This document shows, piece by piece, positions 24,026-36,500 of a stretch of 64,000 bases of DNA. The notes under the pieces were generated by a model. The model was not told where the DNA came from. It made no database searches and saw only the letters and a program-made list of their open reading frames with translations. Origin of the DNA: Lepidodermella squamata (taxonomy: Eukaryota > Gastrotricha); the NCBI GenBank assembly GCA_047495785.1, contig JBLDXI010000033.1, positions 2,852,001-2,916,000 of the forward strand. Direction: 5' to 3'. A program made the position numbers and the translations under genes. The stretch's first letter is position 1; every line of letters starts with the position of its first letter.

Positions 24026-27000
24026 TGATGAAGCATATCTTTATTGTTGTAACTGAGATGAGCCTCTTTATTGTGTTCTTGTATTTACATTGCGTTTCTG
24101 TGAAATGTCCAGTGATTTCTTTTCGGGTACATTATGCGGATCTTCATTCTAGAATGTTCAGATATTTGTGAATAATGTTAATAAAAAAGCGTGAACAAAT
24201 AACTTCGTAAAGCGGTTTATTGTTTGACACATCATAAATTTGGAAAAAAGAGCTGCGGTCTTTGCATTGCCTTGGAGAGCTTTGAGAGAACAAAGAATGC
24301 TTATTTTATATAATGTATAAGGTATAAAAATCAAACGCCATCTGAAATTCCATACATCAAGAAAACGAATCGAATAATATCATTTTTTGTCTGCGTCATT
24401 AAGGAAAATATAGCAGATGATGTAGAATGTACCATTCTTTCTTCTTCTTCTTTTGTTATGATTAAGAATAAATTGGTTGGTAAACGGTGCGCTGTTTGTT
24501 ATCGTTTTGCAATCGTTAAGAATGGCGCACGGCCAGGCTGTTAAAATAAACGAGCGTGTACTATATAAATCTTTATAGACAAAGAATCGATCACGCATTG
24601 TTGTGAGCAGGTAAAAAGTCTTCGTCTCATTCATTATTGCAATCGCAAGATCGCAATTTGTAGATGCAAAATAATGAATGAAGGTGTCAGAGCGCAATAT
24701 TTTTACTTCATATTCGCATTGCCGTCCCTTCGATCACGCATTTTCATCAAAGTCCTTGTTCCCAGGAAAGCTTTCCCATGAAATATTTAATGCAACAAAG
24801 GCGCGCTTTGTTGTTTAATTTAACCTGCAGCTTTGTAAACAAACACAAGCATTTTTCACAATGATACGATTCTATATACTCCTCATTCTTTCTCCTTGCT
24901 TGCAAAAATGGCGCGGCTAGAATACATATTCGGATCCACTTCGTAGATAATGCAAAATATAAAATATTATTTAAAAAATACCGAGATCAAATTGATCTTC
25001 CTGTTTTTGCGAACTGTTTTCCCAACCATCATGCGCGTCAAACGTCTGTGTAGTTGAAAAACGTAGGATAATCGTATTATACTAGTTATTAGCTATGGAA
25101 CTCCTGTCAGCACCCCGGTCGACGACTCACCAGTTGCTGAACCGCCTTTTACATCAGTATTCACGATAATTCCTATGTGAAGTAATTATCGCCATCAAAT
25201 AATCTTTGGCAAAGATGAGACAATATTATAGAACAGCGGTGGAGCTTTATCCAGCGCGAGTAAATTACTTGTACATGTATTTGGACAGGGAAGGAATATA
25301 TGGATCCAGAGGATGCAAGGCGCGCAGTGCGCATCATCCTATAATTCCATTTTATAACCGCAGCGCGTGCGTCTGTTGTTTGCGCCTGTTTGCTATAAGT
25401 GCGACACTCGACCAAATCCTTGGCCCTCTTGTGGCAGGCGCGTGCTGGCGTTTGCGAGTGGCAGAGTTAACAACAGTGGTGGTGGTGGCAAATTATTGAC
25501 AACACGGCTGCAAGGCTCATATTATTTTCTTAACATAAAATGAAGATATTATACCTAGGGAGTAGCACACGGCTGAACAAATAAATGACTATAAATATAT
25601 TTCATTTGTTGTTCTTTCTACTTTCTCACTTTCCAGCTTCTGAATAATAGCCCGTTGTTGCATTCTTTAAGGCAGATTTTTCCTTGACCGCTTATAAATT
25701 ATTTTTTAACACTAACCCATAACAGCAACGCAGAAAATTGATTTCATGTCCCCTGGCTAATATCTTCCTCTTCCGTCTCTTTTCTTCCCTCTCTATTCTT
25801 CCTATTCTAAGGTGGTTTAGGCCTGCTATATACAAATTGATATTGCAGTTATCCGCGGAAACATAAATATTCAATTTGTTCTCAACGTGAAATGTATTAT
25901 CGCATATCGATTGGATGTGATAAATCATAATTTGTTTAAATTTGTGCTCATGAAGTTGCTGTCCTGCGGCTGCTATCAGGGATATTCCAATTTATCAAGT
26001 GACACGAATAAATGCGAGACAGTGCACCGTAGAACATCTGTCCGATCATCCTTTGCGATATGCTCGTCATCATCGCGCCATGCCATATCAAAACTTTGTC
26101 GAATTATTCCGCCTCGGCGCTGACAGCACTGGACCCCGACCAACTATATCATCGCCTAAAAATAAGTTCGCCATCCTTTGCTCTCATCCACAAACCTTTT
26201 GGAGGTGGACAATATTCCTTCTTCGTTTTCTGAGGTATTCCTTCTTCTTTCTTCCATCAATTTCCATTACACTTTCCATGGGCATATGAGCATCGGCCCG
26301 TTTTACATTCGTATACGACTTATTTACTGCAGAGATCTAACTGCAGATAAAGAAAAGTGAACCCGATCATTTTACATTTTCGTAAACATGGCAAGGATAT
26401 ATTTATCATCGTCGCGTATTTTAAAATTATAAATTTGGTATCGCCGTGCTCATAGAGTATCATTCTAAGAATCCGGTTTAAATTCTCCTTTGAAAAGCAC
26501 CATTTAGAACGGCGCATCTTTTCTAATTTCTTGCTTAGCCTTGGAGGGAAAGCTTGCAACTCCAGCAATATGAGGTCAAAATCGGTATGATGCAAGTATT
26601 TAGGAAATGTAGCGATGTGCGCATTAAGGCGCATACAGTTTCTGCGCGCCTCCCTAATTTGACAGCCATCTGCGCGCACTTATAGGCGTAAGGGCGCGCG
26701 TCCTCAACATCATTCTCGCACAACGCGTGCTACTACTGGCCTCATTGACGACGACTGCAGCTATCTGTCTACTGGTGCATCATTCGCGCATCCCGGATCA
26801 GGCGCAACATCGCCGCGCCTGGTGTTATAATTCTCCACTACTATGTATGTACGATTGCTCGCAGGAGGCCAATCGTGCCTCGGAGGCAAAGACAGACGCT
26901 ATACCCGTAATGTACAAAGTATTATTGCTCCCTTAATACGGCCAAGGAATGTCATTATTATTACCATTGCGATCAAATCCTTTCGGCTAATATTATATGC

Positions 27001-29344
27001 ATACATCGTTATTACTTGTCCATCAGCATCTCAGTTCCTCGCATGATATTACAATATCGGCGACGCTAGAATAATTCGTTAATCATTAACGTGGTCGCGT
27101 TCCGATATGTATGCAATGGTGAAGAGTTTCAACCATGCTATATTATAGCAGCCCAGTCTTATAGCGCTAATTATTCTTTTTCAATTTTTACTCTCGAAGT
27201 AACAATGACCCCGTATCAACTCAACAAATTCGATGGTCATTAAACGAGTTGATATTTCATGCTCTTGTGTAGAAAGCATATTATACACGTCCGGCATTTC
27301 TTCGATATTGTCACTTTCACACAGCATTTGATTCTTTGTAATATTATTTTTATAACCACTGCAAAAATTGCTGACAAATATGTCAGTCGGGACTAAGTCG
27401 GGACGTTAGACATGATCACTCCCGAGAATTTGAAGTCACCTAGAATCAGCCATCGGCCTGCATTCCAATTAACACAAAACAACCGCGACAGGAAACTGAG
27501 ACGTTTACTCGATTCTGCAGCCAGAAGCACGATCGCATCATCATAACCACCATAATCACTGATTCAAACGATTATTCGGTTGTCGCCGGACGGAATGTGC
27601 CGACGCGTATCATCGTCATCATCTCCCGAGTCTGTCGGGTGCTCGCTAATTTGGCGCACTTTTCGTGGGCGCAGCCGCGGCACAAACGCGTAATCCGCGC
27701 GCCTTCAATAACGCTTTTATTTAATTGTCGAAGGTTGCAACAAGCAGAATGGCCAGGATTAGGGGCAATAATCGGCATTAAATGGCGGTCATTCCCTGGT
27801 AACTACAGCCAGACTGCCCGCCCTTATTATGTGCAATATTTGCCGCCCTGCCACGCAATATTTGCCGCTGCTGTTTTCATATTATATTATTGTATCTTTC
27901 TCTCCATCGGTCTGCTGTTTTAGCCGTGAAAACCGCCCATGAATTCGGAACTTGACTGCTGACATTTCGCTCTTCATTTTATTTCTTATTTGATCAGTTC
28001 TCACTGAAAGCAATTAAATTTAGGGCTCAGCCCCACCACCTATTAACACGCCATGTATACCGCCGCTGTCCGTTTTTACGACTCGGCGTTTCCACTTGCC
28101 CGATTGAAAGTGAAACTGTTGTTAAACTACAAAACGAGATGTATTTTGTGTTCGCACGTGGCAGAGCTCTTTGACTCGCCTCTCATCTCAATGCGATGAA
28201 ACTGCGGTCACTTGATGAGGTGCCTTGCCGTGAATACAGAGCAACCGTGCCATCTCTGTTTTTATCTTGCTCCTCTCGCTTATTGACACATCCTCATCAT
28301 CATCGCTGTCACTGCTTCTTTATTCTTTCTTCTTTCACGTCCGATCCCAAAGCGGATTCTTTCTTTCTAGAAATGGAATGGGTTTATTGACCGAAAATTC
28401 TTTCTTCTAATAATTCTGCGCCGATTTGACAGTTTGCTGTTTCATTACCCTTCAATAAAACGTAAACGTGCGTTGCTCGTTCTAAAATAAACAACAATGC
28501 GCGTGGGTGCCGAACATTCAATACCTAATAAATCAAAGTGGCCACTGTTCGGCTGTTTTTGATGCATTTTGTTCGGTTTTATGTTAGGACATACTTCAAA
28601 TTCAACAAAAATAATTGTTAGTAAAAAATAAAAACTTTTACAGACTGTGAGATTTGAACCCTTGTTCACACGTTTCACACCCAGCCTCTCTCTCTCTCAT
28701 CATTAAGCCACCTATATTAGCTTGACAATAGTGATCGATTTTTTGCTACTTGCTACCGTGACACAACAGGAGGTTTCCCAAATCCTCATCATCATCGCTG
28801 TCACCGCCGCCGCCGCCGCTGGCGTTGTATATCTCTTTATTGTAATTATTTTGTTCGCTTTGTTATTGTCTGCTGTTTTTCTCGTGCTAAGCCGCGGAAA
28901 TCAATGATAGTGATATATGCGCGCGCATTTGACAGCGATGTATTTTCTTGCGATTGCTAATAACTGCTGTTTTATGCATGAATAGAATCAGGGTTGATCG
29001 ATCTGCTTCTACTGCGATTTTAAAAATTCGATTTTATAATTTTTGACATTGCTATAACTTTACTCTTGATTAGCAACAACAGAAATTCAGTTTTCTGTTT
29101 CTGTTTGGGATGTATACATGTAGTACAGGATGTGACGAGTGATTAAACTTACTGTGAGCTACTAAACATATTTAACAAACTTGGTTGATGGTAATATTTC
29201 TTACAATTTTGAATGTAATAGTTATTGAATTAATCGCTGTAAACTGTCGCGGTCCCTATGCCACTTCACCCGTTTGTCTGACGGAACGCGCACTGCCTCC
29301 GACGATTGCTGACATTTAGTTCGAGGCGCTGAAATTGTGAATCG
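24026..29344. other. 5.3-kb intergenic region
   Basis: It contains the COX15 3'UTR and then no supportable coding exon. GC-rich CG-containing patches alternate with AT-rich ATTA/TAAT stretches (for example 25100-25480 and 26000-27900), a texture compatible with long-range regulatory DNA for the downstream membrane-protein gene. A tRNA-like element on the minus strand is listed separately. Confidence 0.4.
28636..28725 (-). repeat. tRNA-like / SINE-like sequence
   Basis: The minus strand carries GTGGCTTAATGATGAGAG, similar to a Pol III A box, then a GA-rich stretch, then AAGGGTTCAAATCTCACA, which matches a B box. A T-rich run follows. No full cloverleaf forms, so it looks like a tRNA pseudogene or the head of a tRNA-derived SINE. 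Confidence 0.45.
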
Positions 29345-31674
29345 ATGATGTTCCCACCTTCAAGTCTTCCTTGCTCAACTAGTTTCGTCGTACTTGCATC
29401 TATTTTCCTGCTGCTACCGGGCTACAATACGTGCTCGACCGATATTGGCACGAGCGTTGTTAGGCGAACTTCTTTTGCGACGCCGCCGAGAGCTCTCATC
29501 ACCACGTTGACAATCATTTTCGGCGTTTGCGGCGCTGTCCTCCTTGTCGCGCTTGCAATCCTTTTCGTTCACTTTTTTGTCATCGATTTATCTGACTACA
29601 TTCTATGCTGCTTTCACAAAAGGCGTCACAGTTAGTTTTGCAATTTTGAAAATTGTTCAATCTGTTTATTTGTTCCTCAATTACACAGGCGATCCTTCGA
29701 CACTGTCATGCTTCAGCCGTTTGTCTTTCAACCGGTGTCCGCTGCTGCCGTCATTTTTGCGATGCCATCACGAACCGATCATTTTATCGCGACAGTGTAA
29801 CCGCAATGTGTATCGCCCACATTTATTGGCTGTTACTTCCTCTCCAAGTCTACCACCGTGCCTCAATTTCAGGTATACGCTTCGTTTATTTCTTCCTTTT
29901 CACATTCTTGTTAAGTCTTCCATGATTTGTCTTCAATTGCTATTTTCAAGTATTTTTGCTGTCGCTTTCGCTATTTTCAAGTTGAATTTTGTGCGAAAAT
30001 TTGGTCATCTGATTTTTCATATTTTACTGCTTATAGAGGTTGGATGGGCCAAGAACTTGATTTCATATTCTAGCGCGGAATTAGAGCCCCTGTCAAATAT
30101 TTGTTCGAAATACTTATGGGTTTTCAAGTTGCACGTAGCCTTTGAGATATCATTATTTTTAATATCAAGTATTCCCTAAATTTCACGCGAATTTTTTAAC
30201 CGGAAGAGCTAGTCTTACATGGCGTGTAAGCGCAAATTGCTATTCGTACATATTTTCGCAATAATTTTTCTGAGGTCTGAACTTTCTCAATTTTCATTCG
30301 AAGAGTCTTAATTTTTTGCGTGCACACAGCTGACCATCAAATCTATCTCTTCTCAAAAAATAATCACAACCCTTCGACCCTCTATGGGTGGCCAAGATGG
30401 GTGGGGCGTAAGAGAGAAAACCTTTTATTGGTATACTGTGTTATATACAATACGAATTGGGACCCTAGTGACAAATCATGAAAAACTATGTACGAATAGC
30501 AATAAAACGAGCGAAAATTTCAACCGGCTGAAAATACGCCTCTGCGCGAAAATTGTTGGTGCGCGAAAAATAAGATTTATACAGTTTACAGGAAAAGCGT
30601 GACCCTTTTTAATTACTCCAAAGCTCTTGGGGAGTTTTTTACGCGGTTTATTTTCCCCATCGATAGGAGTAGTGAGAGATTATTATGAGATGAATTATGA
30701 GAACTAGATCATCTGATCAGAAGAAAACTAAATGAAAAATAACGTTAAATTATATTTTAATATAGACGCCGGCCAGATCCATCCCTGTTTTTCGTTGATA
30801 GCGAGGCGCCATCTAACGCATCATCCAACCACACCAGTAGAAACGCACGACCGGCCACAATATTTTCCGTCTTACCGATGTCGTCGTCGTCGTCGTCATC
30901 GACTTGTCTAGTCACATCAACTCGTTTACAGTCACAAGCTGCTCGCTTCAGCCAAAACAATCGCCACCACTCGCTGCTCTCGTCATTCTACGCGAACTCA
31001 CTCTTCATGTCGGACGATCCTGTTGGTGGAGGAGTTGTAGCCGCTGATCGCGCCTTTACTTCTCAGCTTCCACAACCGCCCACTTACGATGACGCTGTCC
31101 GGCTGTCTTCAGTGACTGCGGGATCCGTACCAGCAGCTTTCATTCATCGAGGGGGGCGCGGCAGAGCGGGGCTTCCTCCGTACAGTTCTCCGTACACTTC
31201 CCCGCCTCCTCCAGCCTACGACGAGGTCGTCACATTTACGCCGGTCCATTCGGCCATACAGCCATCAGGAATCGAACTTGGGGATTTACCATTGCAGACT
31301 AGTCAAACCTCTTCAGGAATGTCGACCGAAAACGCTGTTCCGATAATAACGTGCCACTCGTCAAGAGCATCGGCGGCCTCGTCACTTTCCGAGCATCTTG
31401 ACATCTCGAGTATGACTCGTCTTGTCACCCAAAACGACCTTCCTCAAAATCGGTATGCTCAGAGTGCTCTACTATTCATTTGACGCTATTTATGTATTTT
31501 GTCGACAGAATAATCCAAGTCAAAACATCTTCTCAGCAGCCGAACAATTATCGATACATCTTGCCTCACGGCGACGATCAGATCGGCACGTCGAATTCAT
31601 CATCATCATTCCAAAACGAAGACTCTGCGCCGGCAGATAGTTACGATATGATCCAATATAGCTGGCATATTTGA
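29345..31674 (+). CDS. Putative single-pass membrane protein with PPxY cytoplasmic tail
   Basis: I do not recognise this gene. The model has exons 29345-29630, 30777-31452 and 31509-31674 (TGA). The splice phases close exactly, giving 375 residues. Exon 1 encodes a signal peptide (about 1-30, hydrophobic SFVVLASIFLLLP), a luminal stub of about 20 residues, a strong transmembrane helix (about 51-80), then CCFHKRRH, a basic stop-transfer flank. The tail is Ser/Pro-rich with two WW-binding motifs, PPTYDD (from residue 196) and PPAYDE (from 240), each followed by acidic residues, and ends DSYDMIQYSWHI. Such an architecture is known in adaptors of NEDD4-family E3 ligases (NDFIP, Commissureless, WBP1 types), but no homology is claimed. 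A GACATTTAG acceptor precedes the first ATG by about 25 nt. The join of exon 1 to exon 2 is the weakest point; another exon may exist. Confidence 0.6.
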
Positions 31675-33503
31675 TTTGTTTTTTTTTCGTCATCAAAAAT
31701 TGGTGTACCATAAAATACCGAGAAATGTCCTATTGTATCTATTATAATCTGATCTGATTTATGATATTTTGAACTGATGATAATGCATTCATTTTATAAA
31801 TGCTGTCGCTCAATTTCCGATTCACCTCAGTCGATATCTTGCAGCTCCTCATCTCTTCTGCCGATAGAAAACTCCGTTCTCTGCTCACGTAATATTTGCA
31901 CAAGACCAAGGTTACCCAAGGCGCAATTGAAAGCTTTGCATAACACTGTGAATGATTGCTGGAATAATTATTTGAACACTGCGAAAAGCAGAAAATAAGC
32001 GGTAGTGTCTAAATGTCTCATGACTTGCATCGGCCATATTAAAAAACGAGTTGTAATGAGGTTGGTGTAATGTAATATCGCAACAATAACAAAGTCATTT
32101 TATTTGATAACTCTAGTATACCTTTCGGAAGATGAGCTGTTGTTACTGTTTGTAAACTATCGCATACCTATGAACACATCGACACGTGCCTATTTCATAT
32201 GTATATGAAGCGATTTGACAATAAAAATATTCCTTTTTCCACTCTAACGATATGGCGTAGTTCTTGATGGGAGCGTTGGCAGAGGACGTTCTTTTTTCTT
32301 TCTATTCTTCCTGTCTTTCTTTCGCGGCTGTCGCAGATTTTGGCTTCGTTATCAGCTAGGCGAAACATGAATATTGAATGAATATTTCCTTTCCCGGACG
32401 GTGGCATCGTATGCGAAAATGAGTAATGAATCAATTTTTCATCAGCGACGCAATCTGCACCACGTTACACGTCAAATTGTACCTATTATCCATGTAGATT
32501 AAGAATTGGAAAACACAAAAAACTCGAGAATTTGCATTTATCTTGTTTATTTTTATATCATTCGTGCTTCTCATCATAAGTAACGTCGCAGTAACAAAGA
32601 CGCAAAGACAGCAGCTGAGCTCTGCCAGTACAAGATGCCTCGAAGAAACGACGATGCTTATCATTTCGTCGGAAAGGCAAGCAGAGAAGCTCAGCAAAAA
32701 CAAATACCTGAGTAGCTATCGCACTTTCATTACCATCAGGGGTTTGCAAGTAAAATCTGTCCATTTGGTACACTAAATACAACAGACAAATGATAGAATA
32801 ATAACAATGTTATAGAATAATAATAGAAAATCAGAAAACTTAACAAAATGCATGTGTATAGATAGCTACACAAGCAAAGAGCAATATAATAATGATGTAA
32901 TTGATATTCCTCAACACTGTCAATAACAAGTTTCTTCCGCAAAAAACAATAAGTCTATTTACAGGTATACATGGCTGGTATAAAAAGTGAAAATGATGAT
33001 AACCTTCACAAACAAGCACTTAGTAAGGACAAGCTGTTCCGGTTCAGGAGGAGCAGACAGAAAAAAATTGTCATTTTTCTAAAATTGCCCAATTAGCATT
33101 TGCATTTGTCATTCTTTATGTTAGAAGCGGGTGATAATATTATTCGTGAATAGTGAAAATGATGTTTTGAATGCTCGCTATTTTGACACTAGCTTTGTTG
33201 TAGAAATCATGAATCAGTATAGCAAGGAGGACAAATGAATAGACTGCATTTCATTCGGCCATTCGCATGGCCACAGAGACAAGCAACGATTGGAATGAGA
33301 GCAAGATAAAAACAGAAAAAACTAGAATGATCTTTCTACAATAATTTTCTAGCCAAAAATTGTCGTTTTATGGTTTGACACACACACGAGTGGCAGACTC
33401 TGAGCTATGAAAACCTAGTAAATTCGTCGCAGGCGTTGTAATAGCTATAAGCAAATTCAGGAAGAGAAGTCAGCTTCACTTCACCATCTCCACGCAGAAA
33501 TGT
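31675..33503. other. Intergenic region between two convergent genes
   Basis: It should hold the 3'UTRs of the PPxY membrane-protein gene (+) and the 4.1-like gene (-). No further gene is supported. Confidence 0.5.
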
Positions 33504-36500
33504 CTATGCTTTCGACGAGCCGCCACCCGTCGCGTGGTGCTGTTCCGTCTTCACCTCGATTCGCTCGACAACCACGTTGGGATTGGCACCGATTGCACGG
33601 CTAATAGCCGCTTCCAGCTCGTCTTCGTCGCCTGCTCCGAAGGTTGTGCCAGCAGGCACCGCGCCCCGCACATCTTGATTGCCACCGCGCTCGGTCGTGT
33701 AGCTGCTGTCAACAATGAGCTGCTGATGGCGAGTGACCTGTGTCGTGGTTGTCACGGTGCGCTCGACGTTCGAATCGCCAACCTTCTGCCGTGTTGTTGC
33801 CACCGTAGTGTGCGCTTCAGTCTGAGGCGGGCTTGCCGACTGAATAACAAGCCGCGTTGTACCAGCAGCCGGTGCTCCGGGGACCACCATACCCGACCCG
33901 CGAGATCCATAAGCTTCATTTTCGACAACGAATTGGTCGCCACCGCTAACCCGTTGCTACACAGAGAGATATAGAAAAATACAGATAAGCCAAAGAAAAG
34001 ATACCAACAGAGAGAAATTTGAGGTTTTAATGTGATAGAAACCGTTCAACAACCTGACAGCCCGTAGGCTCAACTCATATTGCCTGAATCAAACACGTAA
34101 AAATAAGCAATTCAGTGACTAAAGGGCGCCGAAAAAAAAGCAACAGGGCATTTGCCAAGCAGATAAATTCGGACAAAATCGCCAACAGTGCCGCGGCAAT
34201 ATACGAAAAAACTTAAAGATGTCGGCCAAAACATGGGCTGGTTGACTGCTCTCCCGATCTCTGAACCGGCCGGTTAAAATACCAAGATCTTCCTTATCAA
34301 TTAAGATATTATATAATTGTTTTTGGTACTGGATAATGCCAGTTATCGATTTTGCGAATTTAATTTCGCTAACCTTAGTAAACTATTGCCACGAGTGAAC
34401 GCGGAATCGAACGAAGTCAAACTAACTTTAGCCATGATACTAGACGTCGAGGAAGTCTGGCCTAAGAAAACCTAGTTTGTGCTACCTGCTTATCCTAATC
34501 TGGCTATATCATACGTATATCATTCAAGCACTTCGGCAGTGTAATTTCTAATGGCGGCAACCATATACAAGAAATCGTCAGTTATTTTTGAGACATACCT
34601 TTACAATGGTAAGACTTTTTAAAACCCGGGTTGTCCAAATATTAGTTACATTACCCAAATTGTAGTTACAATTAGGTTTCTTAACTTATCAAAAAATCCC
34701 ACTCTTATCTCTTATCTCTTGCATATTTGCCAACTTACTTGCTATATATTGAAGCGGCCCGAAAATAAGATGTTTCTGGGAGAAATATTGCTTGTGAGGC
34801 AATACAAACGGCACGGGGCCGAAAACAAAGCAATAAAAACGGCACAAACTAGGTCAACGCAATAAAATGCGGCAACCCGGCAGAAGCGCACTCTATGAAA
34901 CGAGAATTTGTTCAGAAAATTTCGACTCAAATCACAGATATTTTTGATTAAGAGAATATGGGAGATCGATTAATAAGTTCAAACACGCTAATTTTTTAAG
35001 CAGCAGCTGGCAGTATGACATTAAAAGCGCGTCAAACCTGTGCTTGGTATGCCGGGTACTGCGACTGAGCTGGCGCCTGCTGGCCATATGGGGTATTCGA
35101 AGGCGTCCTCCTCGAATCCATCACAGCAGCCAGGGCAGTGGGTTGGTAGTAGTCCGGTCGACGAGAGGTCTGCGGCGGGACGTACTGTTGTTGCTGTTGC
35201 TGGGGTTGATACTGGGCTTGTGGTTGCTGCTGCTGGTACTGCGATTGAGCATACATGTGCTGCTCGTGAGGCATTTGCATCGAAATTTGAGCAGACGATG
35301 GCGGTATATACTGCAAGCCAAAACAGCATTTATCATTAATAGAAGCGCAAGCAGAAACTTTATGCGAGCTTTTATAATTACACACGCACAAAACACTCAT
35401 CAATCAGTTTAAGAAAGGGCCTTCTGGGGGAACATGCGTCAGTGCCACGACAAATCACGGTTATACGAAGTCTCAAATCTGAACCTTCTGCACTCTAATT
35501 TCTCGAGCCTGATTCAACTTCGGCGCAGTCAAAAATCGCTAAAAACGTGTAACCACAAAGTAAAATCGGAAGGTCGACTCGATGTAACACGTACGTCTCG
35601 TTCAGCAGCAACATCATGACATGATTTGTGAAAAAAGCGACGAGGACTCGAATTAGTTGCGATGTTGTCGCAACTTGCCCGGTAGTCTGGATAAGTCAGG
35701 TAAGGATTCAACTGAGTTGAAAATTCACTGATCGAGGCGTCGTTCAACAGAACCAGCGGGGCACTAGGCTGTTTCGGGCCCATGCCGGGGCAAGGCATGA
35801 ACAACACCGGGTAACTGGTATTCTGGTCGGTATATGAAGGACACAGCCGATGTTGTTGGAACTGACGCATCTGAAGGCGAGCGAGGCAGCACTCGTGATC
35901 TCGAGCGCCATGCCAGCAATGAAGCTTCAAGGAGCATATTAACCACACACACACAATTCAAGCACAGCTAAAAGGTTCAACTACTAAAAGCTAAGCACTA
36001 CATTTGAGAGAAAAACGTGACACAAGGAAGGAAAACAAGGAAGCTACAGCTACAAGATTCATAATTCAGGCCCAAACCACATTGAAGATTTAGCTGCAGG
36101 ACTCACCTCTTGTTGTTGGCCGCGAATTGGTCCGCGTTGTAGTTGATCACCAGGACCGGGCATCGTCGCATATCCCGCACCGCGATGTTCAGTTCCCATC
36201 ATTTGGTCGTCATAGTCGATTGGTTGCTGGTGGTGGTAGCCGCCGGCGCCACCGCGGGGTCCCGTGCCATACGCGCTACCGTTCGTGTGACTACCGTATC
36301 CGGCCGACTGAGGTGTGCGATTGTGACCACCGCCCTCTCGTCGATCAAATTCAGGTGGCGGGCGTTCGATGCGGTGGCCGGCTTCCAGAGCCTGGTGAAT
36401 GGTTCTACCCGAGAAGCGGAAGCGCGAGCCGAGGGTGATGAAGCCGGTGCCAGTCTTGACGGGTTCCGGCTCTTTCAGGCGGAAGAATGTATGATGTTCG

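Noticed and set aside
25206-25499. 97-codon ORF in the 24-29 kb intergenic region
   Set aside because: Overlaps an equally long antisense frame; composition and lack of motifs suggest chance.
29544-30179. 211-codon hydrophobic ORF overlapping exon 1 of the PPxY gene
   Set aside because: Shadow frame starting inside exon 1 and running through the T-rich intron; the donor at 29631 and the closing phases favour the other frame.
35764-35961. Second open frame overlapping the candidate 4.1-gene cassette exon
   Set aside because: Its frame ends in a stop at 35764 with no usable donor; the other frame has acceptor, donor and matching phase.
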